From contig JADJXL010000001.1 of NCBI GenBank assembly GCA_016715885.1, forward strand, positions 452,001 to 516,000: a DNA stretch of 64,000 bases. The letters run 5' to 3'. The position numbers and the translations under genes were made by a program. Shown piece by piece: positions 25,161 through 33,871 of this stretch; position 1 is the stretch's first letter; the number at the start of each line of letters is the position of its first letter. The notes beneath the pieces were generated by a model that did no database searches, was not told where the DNA came from, and saw only the letters and a list, made by a program, of their open reading frames with translations. This DNA comes from Polyangiaceae bacterium. Lineage in GTDB: Bacteria; Myxococcota_A; Polyangia; Polyangiales; Polyangiaceae.

Positions 25161-26726
25161 ATGCAAGCGACGGCGTTGACATTCATTCTCGTAGGGCTCG
25201 ATGCGTACCCGGTTCGTGTCGAGGTCGATTCGGGGCGAGGCCCTTCGGCCTTTCACCTCGTGGGTTTGGCCGAAGCGTCCGTGCGCGAAAGCCGCGTGCG
25301 CGTTCGAGCGGCTTTGTCGCAGATTGGAGTTGCTCTCGACGAACACGTGATTACGGTCAATCTTGCTCCCGCGGATTTGCGCAAAAGCAGCAGCGGATTC
25401 GACTTGGCCATTGCAATGTCGGTCTTGGGCGCGTTGCGCAAGGTCCCAGCGAATGCTCTTGCGGGAATTGCATTTCTCGGGGAATTGTCGCTGACGGGCG
25501 CGATTCGTCCGGTGCGCGGCGTGCTTCCAGCGCTTCGAGGTGCTGCGGCGCAAGGGGTTTGTCGGGCCATCGTACCGGCGCTCAATGGCCCGGAAGCCGC
25601 CAGCGTCAAAGGCATTGAAGTTTACAAGGCCGAGCATTTGGCGGATGTCGTCATGGCGCTCGGTGGGGGCAAACCGCTCGAAACCGTGGGTCAACGGCCC
25701 GTGGCGGCGGCAATCGTGCCTGTCGATTATGTGGATCTTTCGGATGTGCGAGGGCAGCATACGGCTCGCAGGGCGCTCGAGATTGCCGCGTCGGGCGGAC
25801 ACAATTTGCTCATGATGGGCCCTCCCGGTGCGGGCAAAACGATGCTTGCGCGGCGGTTGCCGACGATCATGCCGCCGCTCGAGGACGAAGAAGCGCTCGA
25901 AATTACGGCGCTGCATTCGATTGCGGGACTCTTGCAGCCCGAACGCGGCATTGTGCAGGTGCGGCCATTTCGTGCGCCGCATCATACCGTGAGCCCCGTC
26001 GGGCTCGTTGGAGGAGGCGATCCGATTCGTCCAGGTGAAGTATCGCTTGCGCATCATGGCTGCCTTTTTCTGGACGAGCTGCTCGAATTCAAACGCGGAG
26101 CGCTCGAGGTATTGCGACAACCGCTCGAAGACGGCATCGTGTCCATTTGCCGAGCGCGCAGTCGGGCCACCTTTCCGGCGAGGCCGCTCTTGATCGCGGC
26201 GGTGAATCCGTGCCCGTGTGGGTTTTACGGGGAACTGCAGCGCCGGTGCACGTGTTCAGCGGAGCGCGTGCGAATGTACCGAGCGCGTTTGTCGGGGCCG
26301 CTGCTCGATCGAATCGACTTGCACGTTCCGCTGCCGCCCGTGGATGTCGCAAACATCGTGGGCAAAACTCGAGGCGAAAGCAGCTTGGAGGTGCAAAAGC
26401 GGGTCATTGCGGCGCGGGCGATTCAAGCGGCGCGGCGTTTGGCGAAAGAAACGACCGTGGCAACGAATGGCGAGCTTGGTCCGCGGGACCTCGAACGCGT
26501 GGCAGCGCCCGATGCAGCGGGCCTGTCGCTACTCGCTCGAGCCGTCGAATGCCTGGGTTTGTCCGCACGAGCTTATAGCAAAGTTCTTCGTGTGGCGCGG
26601 ACCATTGCGGATTTGGACGGAAGCGTAGGCGTCAAGGCGCATCACGTGAGCGAAGCGATTTGCTCGAGATTGCTCGACAGGTCCGATGGTCGCACGCCGT
26701 CTGGCGACGTGGCCGCGACCGCTTGA
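25161..26726 (+). CDS. comM: ComM/YifB-family Mg-chelatase-like AAA+ ATPase
   Basis: 521 aa from ATG 25161; a TTG 10 codons upstream is also open, and neither has a good ribosome binding site. The N-terminal ChlI-like domain (LVGLDAYPVRVEVDSGRGPSAF, VITVNLAPADLRKSSSGFDLAIA) leads to an AAA+ module with Walker A GPPGAGKT, Walker B CLFLDE, and the AAVNPCPCGF plus RRCTC cysteine pairs typical of YifB/ComM. A C-terminal Mg-chelatase lid follows (LSARAYSKVLRVARTIADL). In Vibrio ComM is a hexameric helicase aiding branch migration during natural transformation. It lies directly upstream of recA, which fits a recombination role. Confidence 0.93.
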   Translation: MQATALTFILVGLDAYPVRVEVDSGRGPSAFHLVGLAEASVRESRVRVRAALSQIGVALDEHVITVNLAPADLRKSSSGFDLAIAMSVLGALRKVPANALAGIAFLGELSLTGAIRPVRGVLPALRGAAAQGVCRAIVPALNGPEAASVKGIEVYKAEHLADVVMALGGGKPLETVGQRPVAAAIVPVDYVDLSDVRGQHTARRALEIAASGGHNLLMMGPPGAGKTMLARRLPTIMPPLEDEEALEITALHSIAGLLQPERGIVQVRPFRAPHHTVSPVGLVGGGDPIRPGEVSLAHHGCLFLDELLEFKRGALEVLRQPLEDGIVSICRARSRATFPARPLLIAAVNPCPCGFYGELQRRCTCSAERVRMYRARLSGPLLDRIDLHVPLPPVDVANIVGKTRGESSLEVQKRVIAARAIQAARRLAKETTVATNGELGPRDLERVAAPDAAGLSLLARAVECLGLSARAYSKVLRVARTIADLDGSVGVKAHHVSEAICSRLLDRSDGRTPSGDVAATA

Positions 26727-26754
26727 GGCAAGCTCACTGAATTTCGAAAAGCTT

Positions 26755-26768
26755 CTCCGCATGCGGAG
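26755..26768. promoter_or_regulatory. 14-bp perfect palindrome upstream of recA
   Basis: CTCCGCATGCGGAG lies between the comM stop and the recA start, 57 bp before the ATG. It could be an operator for recA or a small hairpin ending comM. It does not match the Gram-positive or enterobacterial LexA box. Confidence 0.4.
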
Positions 26769-26824
26769 GGGCGCAGATCATCGATTGAGTGAAAAGCAAA
26801 GAAAAAGGAAGAGAGGATACGCAC

Positions 26825-27856
26825 ATGCAGATGGAAATGGTCGAAAAGTCGAAGGCAGTCAAAACCGCAGTTGGCTCCATCGAAAAGCAATACGGCAAAG
26901 GTACCATCATGCCCCTCGGTGACCAGACAGTGACGAGCGCACGTTTCATTGGTTCGGGCTCGATTGCGCTCGGTCAAGCGCTCGGCATTGGCGGATATCC
27001 TCGCGGTCGCATCATCGAGATATACGGCCCGGAAAGCGGCGGCAAGACGACGCTTACATTGCACGCCATTCGGGAAGCGCAACGCGAGGGAGGCGTCGCG
27101 GCGTTCATCGATGCCGAGCATGCGTTCGACATCAATTACGCGAAGGCGATCGGCGTGGACACGGACAAGCTCCTTTTTTCGCAACCGGATTGCGGCGAAC
27201 AGGCGCTCGAAATCGCGGAAATGCTCGTTCGCTGCGGCGGCGTCGATATCGTCGTCGTCGATTCCGTTGCGGCGCTCGTGCCCAAGGCGGAAATCGACGG
27301 TGACATGGGCGAGGCGCACATGGGTCTGCAAGCTCGGCTCATGAGCCAAGCATTGCGGAAGCTCACTGCCGTGGTGAATCGCACCGATACCGTGCTCGTG
27401 TTCATCAATCAGCTTCGTCACAAGATTGGTGTGCAGTTTGGCAGTCCGGAGACGACGACGGGCGGCAATGCATTGAAGTTTTACGCGAGCGTCCGCATGG
27501 ATGTTCGTCGCATCGGAACCGTGAAAGTCGGCGATGAAGCGGTCGGTTCACGCACGCGTGTCAAGGTGGTGAAAAATAAAATGGCCGCGCCATTCAAGGA
27601 AGCCGAATTCGACCTGCGCTGGGGCAAGGGCATCGACGAAGCTGCGGACCTCATTGATTACGGGTGTCAGCTCGGCGTCATCGAGAAAAGCGGCGCGCAC
27701 ATGTCGTTTGGCGGAGAACACCTCGGGCAGGGGCGCGAGCGATCGCGTGAGGCGATCTTGGCGGATCCGCGCCTCATGTCGGCACTTCGCACGGCAATCA
27801 TGGTGAGCATGGAAAAACAAGCGCACACCAATCGTGCGAAGGAAACGCAGAACTGA
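26825..27856 (+). CDS. recA: RecA recombinase
   Basis: 343 aa from ATG 26825, with GAGAGG 8 nt upstream; 12 extra in-frame codons upstream are not typical of RecA. It has the canonical core: Walker A GPESGGKTT, EHAFD, DSVAALVPKAEIDG, loop 1 (GEAHMGLQARLMSQALRK), FINQLRHKIG and loop 2 GSPETTTGGNALKFY. It forms ATP-dependent filaments on single-stranded DNA for strand exchange and co-protease activity. The C-terminus is not strongly acidic. Myxobacteria often carry two recA genes; whether this is the only copy cannot be judged here. It sits between comM and ssb, a compact DNA-processing set. Confidence 0.98.
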   Translation: MQMEMVEKSKAVKTAVGSIEKQYGKGTIMPLGDQTVTSARFIGSGSIALGQALGIGGYPRGRIIEIYGPESGGKTTLTLHAIREAQREGGVAAFIDAEHAFDINYAKAIGVDTDKLLFSQPDCGEQALEIAEMLVRCGGVDIVVVDSVAALVPKAEIDGDMGEAHMGLQARLMSQALRKLTAVVNRTDTVLVFINQLRHKIGVQFGSPETTTGGNALKFYASVRMDVRRIGTVKVGDEAVGSRTRVKVVKNKMAAPFKEAEFDLRWGKGIDEAADLIDYGCQLGVIEKSGAHMSFGGEHLGQGRERSREAILADPRLMSALRTAIMVSMEKQAHTNRAKETQN

Positions 27857-27932
27857 GCGCAGAAGCGATGAATGGGTAGAAACTCGGGAAAAGCAGAAGC
27901 AGAAACGCATTGCATAGGAAAGGGATACGACC

Positions 27933-28466
27933 ATGAGCGACGGAATGAACAAGGTTTTTCTCCTCGGCAACCTCGGCACGGAACCGGAGCTGCGATACTC
28001 GTCCGGCGGCACGGCGGTGATGCATTTTCGCATGGCGACCAATGAATCGTTTCTCGACCGCAATCGCGATCTGACGGAACGAACCGAATGGCACAGCGTC
28101 GTCATGTTCGGGTCGCGCGCCGAAGGGATTGCGCGGGTGCTGACGAAAGGAACGTGCGTGCTCGTCGAAGGGACCTTGCGGACGTCTTCGTATGAAAAAG
28201 ACGGCGTGAAACGTTATCGAACCGAAATTCACGCGCGGGACATCCGTTTTACCGGCAGTGGTCCACGAATGCCGGACATTTCTCCGTCGCTACGCGAGCC
28301 CGACGAAAGCTTCGTACCCGAGGAAATGACGCCGCTGCCCGAGGAGTCGCCGGTCGTCATCGACGAGCGACCTGCAGCGTCGACGACGCGTTCGCATCGC
28401 AGTCGGCGAGGGGCCGCATCGGCGCATCGAATGCCCGTGCACGAGGTCGAGCCGTACCCGCACTGA
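27933..28466 (+). CDS. ssb: Single-stranded DNA-binding protein
   Basis: 177 aa. The OB fold (MNKVFLLGNLGTEPELRYSSGG, FRMATNESF, RTEWHSVVMFG, VLVEGTLRTSSYEKDG) covers residues 1-~108. The C-terminal tail is Pro/Glu- then Arg/Ser-rich and ends HEVEPYPH. The acidic DDDIPF-type tip that recruits partner enzymes in housekeeping SSBs is absent. This suggests an accessory SSB rather than the main replication one. It lies 76 nt after recA and probably shares its transcript. The start at 27933 puts MNKV at the usual position after four residues. Confidence 0.93.
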   Translation: MSDGMNKVFLLGNLGTEPELRYSSGGTAVMHFRMATNESFLDRNRDLTERTEWHSVVMFGSRAEGIARVLTKGTCVLVEGTLRTSSYEKDGVKRYRTEIHARDIRFTGSGPRMPDISPSLREPDESFVPEEMTPLPEESPVVIDERPAASTTRSHRSRRGAASAHRMPVHEVEPYPH

Positions 28467-28479
28467 TCACGTGGGCGCT

Positions 28480-28517
28480 GGTTCCACGCTGGGGATTCGG
28501 TTTTTCGGCGTGGAACC
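28480..28517. other. Hairpin after ssb
   Basis: GGTTCCACGC (28480-28489) pairs with GCGTGGAACC (28508-28517), a perfect 10-bp stem with an 18-nt loop containing TTTTT. It lies 14 nt after the ssb stop and before the ureohydrolase gene. No T-tract follows the stem, so termination is possible but not of the classical type. Confidence 0.5.
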
Positions 28518-28554
28518 TCGTCCGGCGTCCCCTTCGTGCTAACCTCCCACCATC

Positions 28555-29664
28555 ATGACCCCGTCCGAAGAGCTCGCGATCCTCTTGCGTCCCGCCGCCG
28601 GCGGCATTCACCTCGTTTCCACCGGGCGCGCTGAGCAGCTTGCCATTCAGCGCGCTCTCTATCGAGTTTCGAGTGATGCGGAAGTCGACGCTGCGTTTCG
28701 TGCCGCGATTGATCGCATTGCATCGGCGCGCGGTATCATCCTCGGCATTCCATCCGATGTTGGTGGAGGTGTCGTGCGCGGGGCAAACTGGGGCCCCCAA
28801 GCCATTCGAGCTCGTCTCATCGAAGAACATCCCGAATGGCCGGCTGTTGCAGAAAGCCTTGGCATCGTCGATATTGGCGATGTGTTCGTCGTGCCGCAAC
28901 TACTCCACGACGACATGCTCGGCGAGGCTCAAAAGAGTGCGTCCCGTAAAGCGGTTTATCCGTCGGTCGCGCCGGCCGTGAGCGCGCGTTTGCCCGTATC
29001 ACCTCTTTCCATTGCCGAACGAGCGCTCGATCTCGTTTTTCAAATCAATCCAAAAGTCAAACCTTTCGTCATCGGTGGCGACCATTCCACGGCATGGCCA
29101 GTCGCCGTGGCACTGTCGCGTCATCGCCAGGATCGATGGGGTATCGTGCAGCCCGACGCGCATACGGATCTTTTGCCCGAACGTCTGGGCGTCAAAATAT
29201 GTTTTGGCACGTGGTCGTACCACGCCAATGAGCTCCTCGGGCGCGATGGCAGGCTCGTGCAGGTGGGAATTCGAGCAACACGCCACGATCGCGGTCATTG
29301 GGAATCGAATCTGGGTGTGCGGCAGTTTTGGGCCAAAGAATGCTTGGAAAATCCCAGCGGGGCCATTGAAGCCATCATTGCTCATTTGCGAGAGCGTCGG
29401 ATCACGGGCGTTTACTTTTCCAATGACATCGATGGCACGGACGCAGCCTGGGCCGATGCAACGGGCACGCCCGAGCCTGGAGGCCTCGAGCCTGATTTCC
29501 TCGTCGAGCTCATTCGGCGTCTTGGCCGAGACATAGGAATCATTGCAGGCGACATCATGGAAGTTGCGCCGCCCTTGCGCCCAAAACCCGACAGCGAGCG
29601 GCGCACCGTGGGGCTTGCCGTTAGGTACTTTGAAGAAACGATTCGAGCAGCTCTGGGAACGTAG
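28555..29664 (+). CDS. Ureohydrolase (arginase/agmatinase family)
   Basis: 369 aa. It carries the binuclear-manganese motifs of the family: GGDHS at 174-178, DAHTD at 201-205, and DIDGTD at 291-296 (the SxDxDxxDP motif with Ala in place of Pro). An N-terminal ~60-residue extension precedes the fold. The reaction is hydrolysis of a guanidino compound to urea and an amine. Agmatine is the attractive substrate because a biosynthetic arginine decarboxylase lies elsewhere in this window, but arginase or formiminoglutamase activity cannot be excluded. A hairpin separates it from ssb. Confidence 0.85.
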   Translation: MTPSEELAILLRPAAGGIHLVSTGRAEQLAIQRALYRVSSDAEVDAAFRAAIDRIASARGIILGIPSDVGGGVVRGANWGPQAIRARLIEEHPEWPAVAESLGIVDIGDVFVVPQLLHDDMLGEAQKSASRKAVYPSVAPAVSARLPVSPLSIAERALDLVFQINPKVKPFVIGGDHSTAWPVAVALSRHRQDRWGIVQPDAHTDLLPERLGVKICFGTWSYHANELLGRDGRLVQVGIRATRHDRGHWESNLGVRQFWAKECLENPSGAIEAIIAHLRERRITGVYFSNDIDGTDAAWADATGTPEPGGLEPDFLVELIRRLGRDIGIIAGDIMEVAPPLRPKPDSERRTVGLAVRYFEETIRAALGT

Positions 29665-29751
29665 TCTGTCTTTCGTTTTGTGGATGTCGGTTTGGCGTTG
29701 ACAAACGTGCTCGACTCCGCTCTGCTCCGGACAAATCAGTCGGAGGCATGC

Positions 29752-30483
29752 ATGCAGTCGATTCCATCTCGTCGCGTTTCCTGCGCATCGCTCCTCGTTT
29801 CCGGTTTTCTCGCATCAGGAGCGTGGGGATGCGCGAGTCTTCCCAAAACCGGCATCGAGTCCACAGGGGAACCCCTCAACGTCGAAGTTCGTACGGAGAC
29901 CCACACGTATACCACGCAAGCGAAGGTGGGTGAGGTTGTCAGCCGCGATTCGTCGGGGCGGGTGATTGGAACGTCTGAAGTGTACGAGAATCGCACGGGC
30001 ACGTACGACGTTACGCGATGGCAGGTTTTTCAGGGCGATACGCCCATCGACGATCAAGATTTCTTTCGCATTGGGGGCGACATTGCGAGCGCCAAAGAGA
30101 TTGCGGCTTCGCGGCAATCTGGCGTCACGATGAACAAGGTGGGGATAGGTTTGTTGATTGGTGGTGGGGCGCTGGCGCTTGCGGGCATCATTCTTGGGCC
30201 TGCGCTTACGACGACGGATTCCAACGGAATCGAGACGTCGCCTTCATGGACGCCTTACCTCATGACGGGTGGGCTGCTTACGGTGTCGGTTGGTGGTGTA
30301 TTGACTTGGATCGGTATTGCCAAGGTCAAGCGTGAGCATCCCATTGACGATCCGGCGCGCGCCAATGCCGTGGCGAAGAAATACAATGCGTCGCTCGGAT
30401 CGGGATCTGCACCGGTGGCGGACGAAGACGAGGAAGACGAGCCGCCTCCGCCGCCGAAAAAGAAGAAGAAAAAGAAGAAGTGA
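29752..30483 (+). CDS. Lipoprotein with two membrane segments and poly-Lys tail
   Basis: 243 aa from ATG 29752, with GGAGG 5 nt upstream; the frame is open 24 codons further without a signal. Lipobox GAWGC. A beta-rich domain (EVRTETHTYTTQAKVGEVVSRD) is followed by two hydrophobic segments (VGIGLLIGGGALALAGIILG and MTGGLLTVSVGGVLTWIGI). The tail goes from acidic (DEDEEDE) through a Pro run to eight or more lysines at the C-terminus. The charge-segregated tail could contact nucleic acid or membrane phosphates. I recognise no family. Confidence 0.7.
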   Translation: MQSIPSRRVSCASLLVSGFLASGAWGCASLPKTGIESTGEPLNVEVRTETHTYTTQAKVGEVVSRDSSGRVIGTSEVYENRTGTYDVTRWQVFQGDTPIDDQDFFRIGGDIASAKEIAASRQSGVTMNKVGIGLLIGGGALALAGIILGPALTTTDSNGIETSPSWTPYLMTGGLLTVSVGGVLTWIGIAKVKREHPIDDPARANAVAKKYNASLGSGSAPVADEDEEDEPPPPPKKKKKKKK

Positions 30484-30813
30484 GCGGATCGAAAGCGCCG
30501 TACTATTCGGAATGAGGCAAATCCGGGGGGTATGGGGGCATGAGCGCTAACTCAACCCGTTTTGCACCCCCGCGCGGGATTGAAATCCCGCGCTACACAT
30601 TCAAAAGTCCCTCACTACCGTTCGGGACTGGCCTTTGCATGCCGGATCGTCTCGAGAATCCTGCGTTTCGCATCGTGCAGGCGTCGCCATGCAGCCATGA
30701 CGCTAGTCCGAGCGGCGCGAGGACGCCATGAGCGCGGGTGGGGGGGGTGCTTACGCGGGGTTGGGGCTCGAGAAGCGCTCTTGGCCCGGATTCGAGCCGA
30801 ATGATATTGTAGT
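30484..30813. repeat. Intergenic REP-like elements and dispersed G-rich repeat
   Basis: No gene is evident. The stretch holds (a) GGCAAATCCGGGGGGTATGG + GGG at 30516-30538, matched 22/23 in inverted orientation at 33961-33983; (b) a hairpin at 30572-30593 with a 9-bp stem GCGCGGGAT/ATCCCGCGC; and (c) a second hairpin at 30606-30629 with AGTCCC/GGGACT. The tandem hairpin arrangement resembles REP elements mobilised by Y1 transposases in other phyla; none is encoded here. Confidence 0.7.
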
Positions 30814-31602
30814 TCAACCCTTCCGGCGCCGTCGGGACAACATCCGAGCGCTCATGGTCGCGGATTCATTCACCAAGTGGGCCCATATCGGGATCGTTGG
30901 CGAATTCGGCGCGAGCATGCTCAGGCTTTCGCGCCGCATTTCCGGCGTATCCACCGGACCTCCTTCGGGCCAAAGCACCGTGCCGGAACCCATCTGCGCA
31001 TTGGATTGCGCGTCCATCACCTTTCCTCGCGGTACACCAATCTCGTCGTGCACGAGCAGCCCCGGTCGAAACGGTTCTTCCTTTTCCGTGAGGCGCCGCT
31101 GGTATTCCTCTTCGTCGAACGTCGTCGAACCATCGACGACCATTCCGAGCTCCTGAGGACTTTGCGCAAGTCGGACAACCTCGTGATATTGCACGGAATT
31201 GTTCTCGACGGATACCCGTTCGGCTTGTCCGCGGATCATTGCGCGTCCTTCGAGAGCATTGCCCGAATAACAAATCGAAACATCGTATTCGGATATTTCC
31301 GATGCGACCCACACGGCATATTGAAAATCCGTGTTTCCTGCTTCGAGCAGCTTGCGGGCTGGCCCTCCGGCGTAACCATCACGAATCAATGCCTCGCAGC
31401 CATATCCGAACTCGAGCGATCTGCCGAGCGATTGCGTTCCGAAGTAAAACACCGCTTCGACCCGCGGACTCACCGCCACCTGGACGAGCCGCTCGTTCGG
31501 AATGCACGGTTCGACGTTCGCCCAGTAGCCGGCGATGAATCGCGCGGAAAACCGCCGTTTGTCGTAGATGTAGCCAACGAACACGTTACTCACGCGGCGC
31601 AT
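30814..31602 (-). CDS. Protein of unknown function
   Basis: 262 aa, with no signal peptide and no recognised motif. The N-terminal half is mixed alpha/beta with several Tyr, Phe and Cys residues (GYIYDKRRFSARFIAGYWANVEP, FGYGCEALI). The C-terminal half includes an acidic-basic stretch (DEEEYQRRLTEKEEPFRPG) and ends in a basic tail (ARMLSRRRRKG). Start ATG 31602 lacks a strong ribosome binding site. It is divergent from the TerB-like gene. I cannot suggest a function. Confidence 0.55.
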   Translation of the reverse strand: MRRVSNVFVGYIYDKRRFSARFIAGYWANVEPCIPNERLVQVAVSPRVEAVFYFGTQSLGRSLEFGYGCEALIRDGYAGGPARKLLEAGNTDFQYAVWVASEISEYDVSICYSGNALEGRAMIRGQAERVSVENNSVQYHEVVRLAQSPQELGMVVDGSTTFDEEEYQRRLTEKEEPFRPGLLVHDEIGVPRGKVMDAQSNAQMGSGTVLWPEGGPVDTPEMRRESLSMLAPNSPTIPIWAHLVNESATMSARMLSRRRRKG

Positions 31603-31735
31603 GGGAGCACGAAACGCTCTTCGCGTGAAGAGGCGTCGCTCGCTTCGGGCAAGCTACATTTGCAAGCCGAAACAAGGCCAACCAATACGCTCGTATTCGC
31701 CGCACACCTGGTCCCAACGTTTTGGTAGTCTCGCG

Positions 31736-31758
31736 CCGCCGGTTACCAACACCGGCGG
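31736..31758 (+). promoter_or_regulatory. Hairpin abutting the ribosome binding site of the TerB-like gene
   Basis: CCGCCGGT (31736-31743) pairs with ACCGGCGG (31751-31758) around a 7-nt loop. The stem overlaps the start of the GGGAGG Shine-Dalgarno at 31757-31762 by two bases. Folding could occlude ribosome access to the ATG at 31774. Confidence 0.45.
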
Positions 31759-31773
31759 GAGGCACTGGCTTCG

Positions 31774-33258
31774 ATGAGCGAGGAACGGATCTTCGAGCAT
31801 GCGGCGACGTTCGAGGCGGGCGAGCTGTCCGGGCACGTCCAGGTCGATAAGTACGAGGCATATTACGAGCAACTTTTCGCCGAGGTGCTCGAAGACGGAG
31901 TGATCACGGCGGACGAGCGCGTCGAGCTCGAGCGCGCAGCGTCGGCGCTTGGTCTCGATCCCGAACGACTCCGGAGACTCGAACAAGCGCTGCTCGCATC
32001 GTACGAAGCCCGGCACAAAGTGCGCGTTCGCGAAGAGATCGCGCCCGGCGATGAATTGCGTCCTTCGCTGCGCGGCACGGACGCCGAGCGCGATGCGTAC
32101 ATCGCAACGCTCGAGCGCCGAGTCAAAAGCCTCGAAGTGCGCATCGCCGAGCTCGAGAATGAGCTCGAGGAGGCGCGTGCCGAAGCCGCGGTCGAAATCG
32201 ACGTCTCGGGGTTCGTTTCGCCGAAGGTTGAAGAAACCGAAGACAGCCAGACGATCCACAAGCGACTTCGTCATGATCCTCGCGACGTTGCCACGCTTCG
32301 CGCCCTGTTTCGCGCGGCGAATCGTGAGAGTGACGCCGACTTGGCGTTCCGCGTGGCCCATGCGCTCGTGTGGCTCGGCGCAGCCAATGACGACGAACGC
32401 TCCGTGCACGAGTCCTATGCGACAAACGGTCTGATTAGGCCGTCCACGTCGCTGTCTGGCGATCTTTGGCGAAGGTCGCTTTATCACCAAGATCAAGAGG
32501 TGCTCACCGGAGAGATCTTTGCCGTCATCGCGCCAGCCGTTCTGCTTGGTCGCGTCGCTGCGCTTCGTCGTAGCAAAGCGCTTCCGACGCTATCGCCCGA
32601 ACGACGTCTCGATCCTCGCACCACGACCGTCGCCGTGGGACGATGTTTTGGCTGGGCGGCGAGCATTCTCGGCATGCCCTCGCCGGGCGTGTTTGCCGAT
32701 CCCGACTTTGCGGGCGGCGCCGAAGTCGTTCCGAATTTGCCGCCCGCTTTGCGCGTGGGCAAACTGGCGCTCTCGGGGCGTTCGCCTACGGAGCTCGCGT
32801 TTCTCGCGGGCAAACACCTTGCTTGGTTCCGTGAAGATCACTTCGTGCGTCTCTTGATTCCCGACGTGCCGGACCTCGAGGATGTTTTCCTTGCGGCGCT
32901 GCTCATCGGTAGCCCGTCGCTACCGCTGCACGAATCGAAGAAGCGCAAGGTCGAGCCCATCGCGCGGGCCATCGAGCCGCTGCTCGAATCGGTGCAAATC
33001 GACCGACTTCGCGGCGCATTCTTGCGGTTTGTCGAAGAGGGTGGCCGGACAAACCTACAACGATGGGCCTCGGCCGTCGATCGCACGACGGCTCGCGCCG
33101 GCTTCTTGCTTGCGGGTGATCTGGGCGTCGCCGACCGGATGCTCGCGCTCGAGAACGTTCAAGATGCGTCCGCGCTGCTCGACGACCTCATCGTGTTTTC
33201 CACGGGCGACAGGTATGGCGCGCTCCGCAAACGCCTTGGAATTGCGGCTGGCGTGTGA
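31774..33258 (+). CDS. TerB-like and coiled-coil protein of unknown function
   Basis: 494 aa. Residues ~25-75 (YYEQLFAEVLEDGVITADERVELERAASALGLD, in parts) resemble the TerB-like helical domain. Residues ~105-150 are a strong coiled coil (TLERRVKSLEVRIAELENELEEARAEAA). The remaining ~320 residues are helical and Ala/Leu-rich with TPR-like stretches (LRHDPRDVATLRALFRAAN...) and no recognised enzyme motif. There is no signal peptide, so it is probably cytoplasmic. The start follows GGGAGG by 11 nt. Similar large TerB-containing proteins occur in myxobacteria without known roles. Confidence 0.7.
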   Translation: MSEERIFEHAATFEAGELSGHVQVDKYEAYYEQLFAEVLEDGVITADERVELERAASALGLDPERLRRLEQALLASYEARHKVRVREEIAPGDELRPSLRGTDAERDAYIATLERRVKSLEVRIAELENELEEARAEAAVEIDVSGFVSPKVEETEDSQTIHKRLRHDPRDVATLRALFRAANRESDADLAFRVAHALVWLGAANDDERSVHESYATNGLIRPSTSLSGDLWRRSLYHQDQEVLTGEIFAVIAPAVLLGRVAALRRSKALPTLSPERRLDPRTTTVAVGRCFGWAASILGMPSPGVFADPDFAGGAEVVPNLPPALRVGKLALSGRSPTELAFLAGKHLAWFREDHFVRLLIPDVPDLEDVFLAALLIGSPSLPLHESKKRKVEPIARAIEPLLESVQIDRLRGAFLRFVEEGGRTNLQRWASAVDRTTARAGFLLAGDLGVADRMLALENVQDASALLDDLIVFSTGDRYGALRKRLGIAAGV

Positions 33259-33343
33259 AGTAGTTGGCGTTCCAATGAATGAAAAACGTTTGATACTTGG
33301 TGCTCGAAACTTCGGTTCGGGCGCTCGATGTGAAGGAGCTTCG

Positions 33344-33871
33344 ATGCGAATGACGACGTTGACGAGCGCTGCACGGTGGACTGCTGCGTGCTCGCTCATT
33401 CTGTGCATGCTTGGTTGTGGTGGAGAATCGGAACCCGTGCGTCCGCCGCCTCAACCGTCCGCGACGGCAGTCGTGCCCCCGCCTCCGCCACCACCGCCGC
33501 CGCCTCCGCCGGAGCCGTCGGCATCTGCGCCGCTCAAGTACACGACCGAGGTGGTGATCCACCAAGCCGAGATACACGGCAAGATCAAGCTTCGCGCGGG
33601 GAAGAAGCTTTTGGTCGAGCCGCTCGTGTCGACGAGCACGACGCAGCCGCTCAAGGGCAACAAGGCGGAGGTGTTTAGGGTCGTCGACAAGCCCGGGACC
33701 GAAACGCAATGGCTTTTGATTGCGGATGCGGAAATCGGGGCGGACTTCATCAACGGGAAAAACCTCGAAGTAGCCATCACCGAAGAGAAAAAAGGCGTGC
33801 TCATCGATGGCAAACCTGTCAACCACTGGCTTGCGGGCACGATGGTTCGTGTTCGTTGGCAGTGGCAGTGA
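33344..33871 (+). CDS. Small proline-rich lipoprotein
   Basis: 175 aa from ATG 33344, with AAGGAG 5 nt upstream; the longer open frame upstream overlaps the previous gene and is rejected. Lipobox CMLGC, then Pro-rich linkers (PPPQP and a run of about 12 prolines), then a ~110-residue soluble domain (KYTTEVVIHQAEIHGKIKL..., ending LAGTMVRVRWQWQ). The beta-strand alternation suggests a small beta domain. No family is recognised. Confidence 0.7.
   Translation: MRMTTLTSAARWTAACSLILCMLGCGGESEPVRPPPQPSATAVVPPPPPPPPPPPPEPSASAPLKYTTEVVIHQAEIHGKIKLRAGKKLLVEPLVSTSTTQPLKGNKAEVFRVVDKPGTETQWLLIADAEIGADFINGKNLEVAITEEKKGVLIDGKPVNHWLAGTMVRVRWQWQ

Noticed and set aside
26755..26768. LexA-type SOS box for recA
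   Set aside because: The palindrome CTCCGCATGCGGAG does not match known LexA consensus forms, so only a generic operator is suggested.
28480..28517. Rho-independent terminator after ssb
   Set aside because: The stem is good, but the T-run is in the loop and not after the stem.
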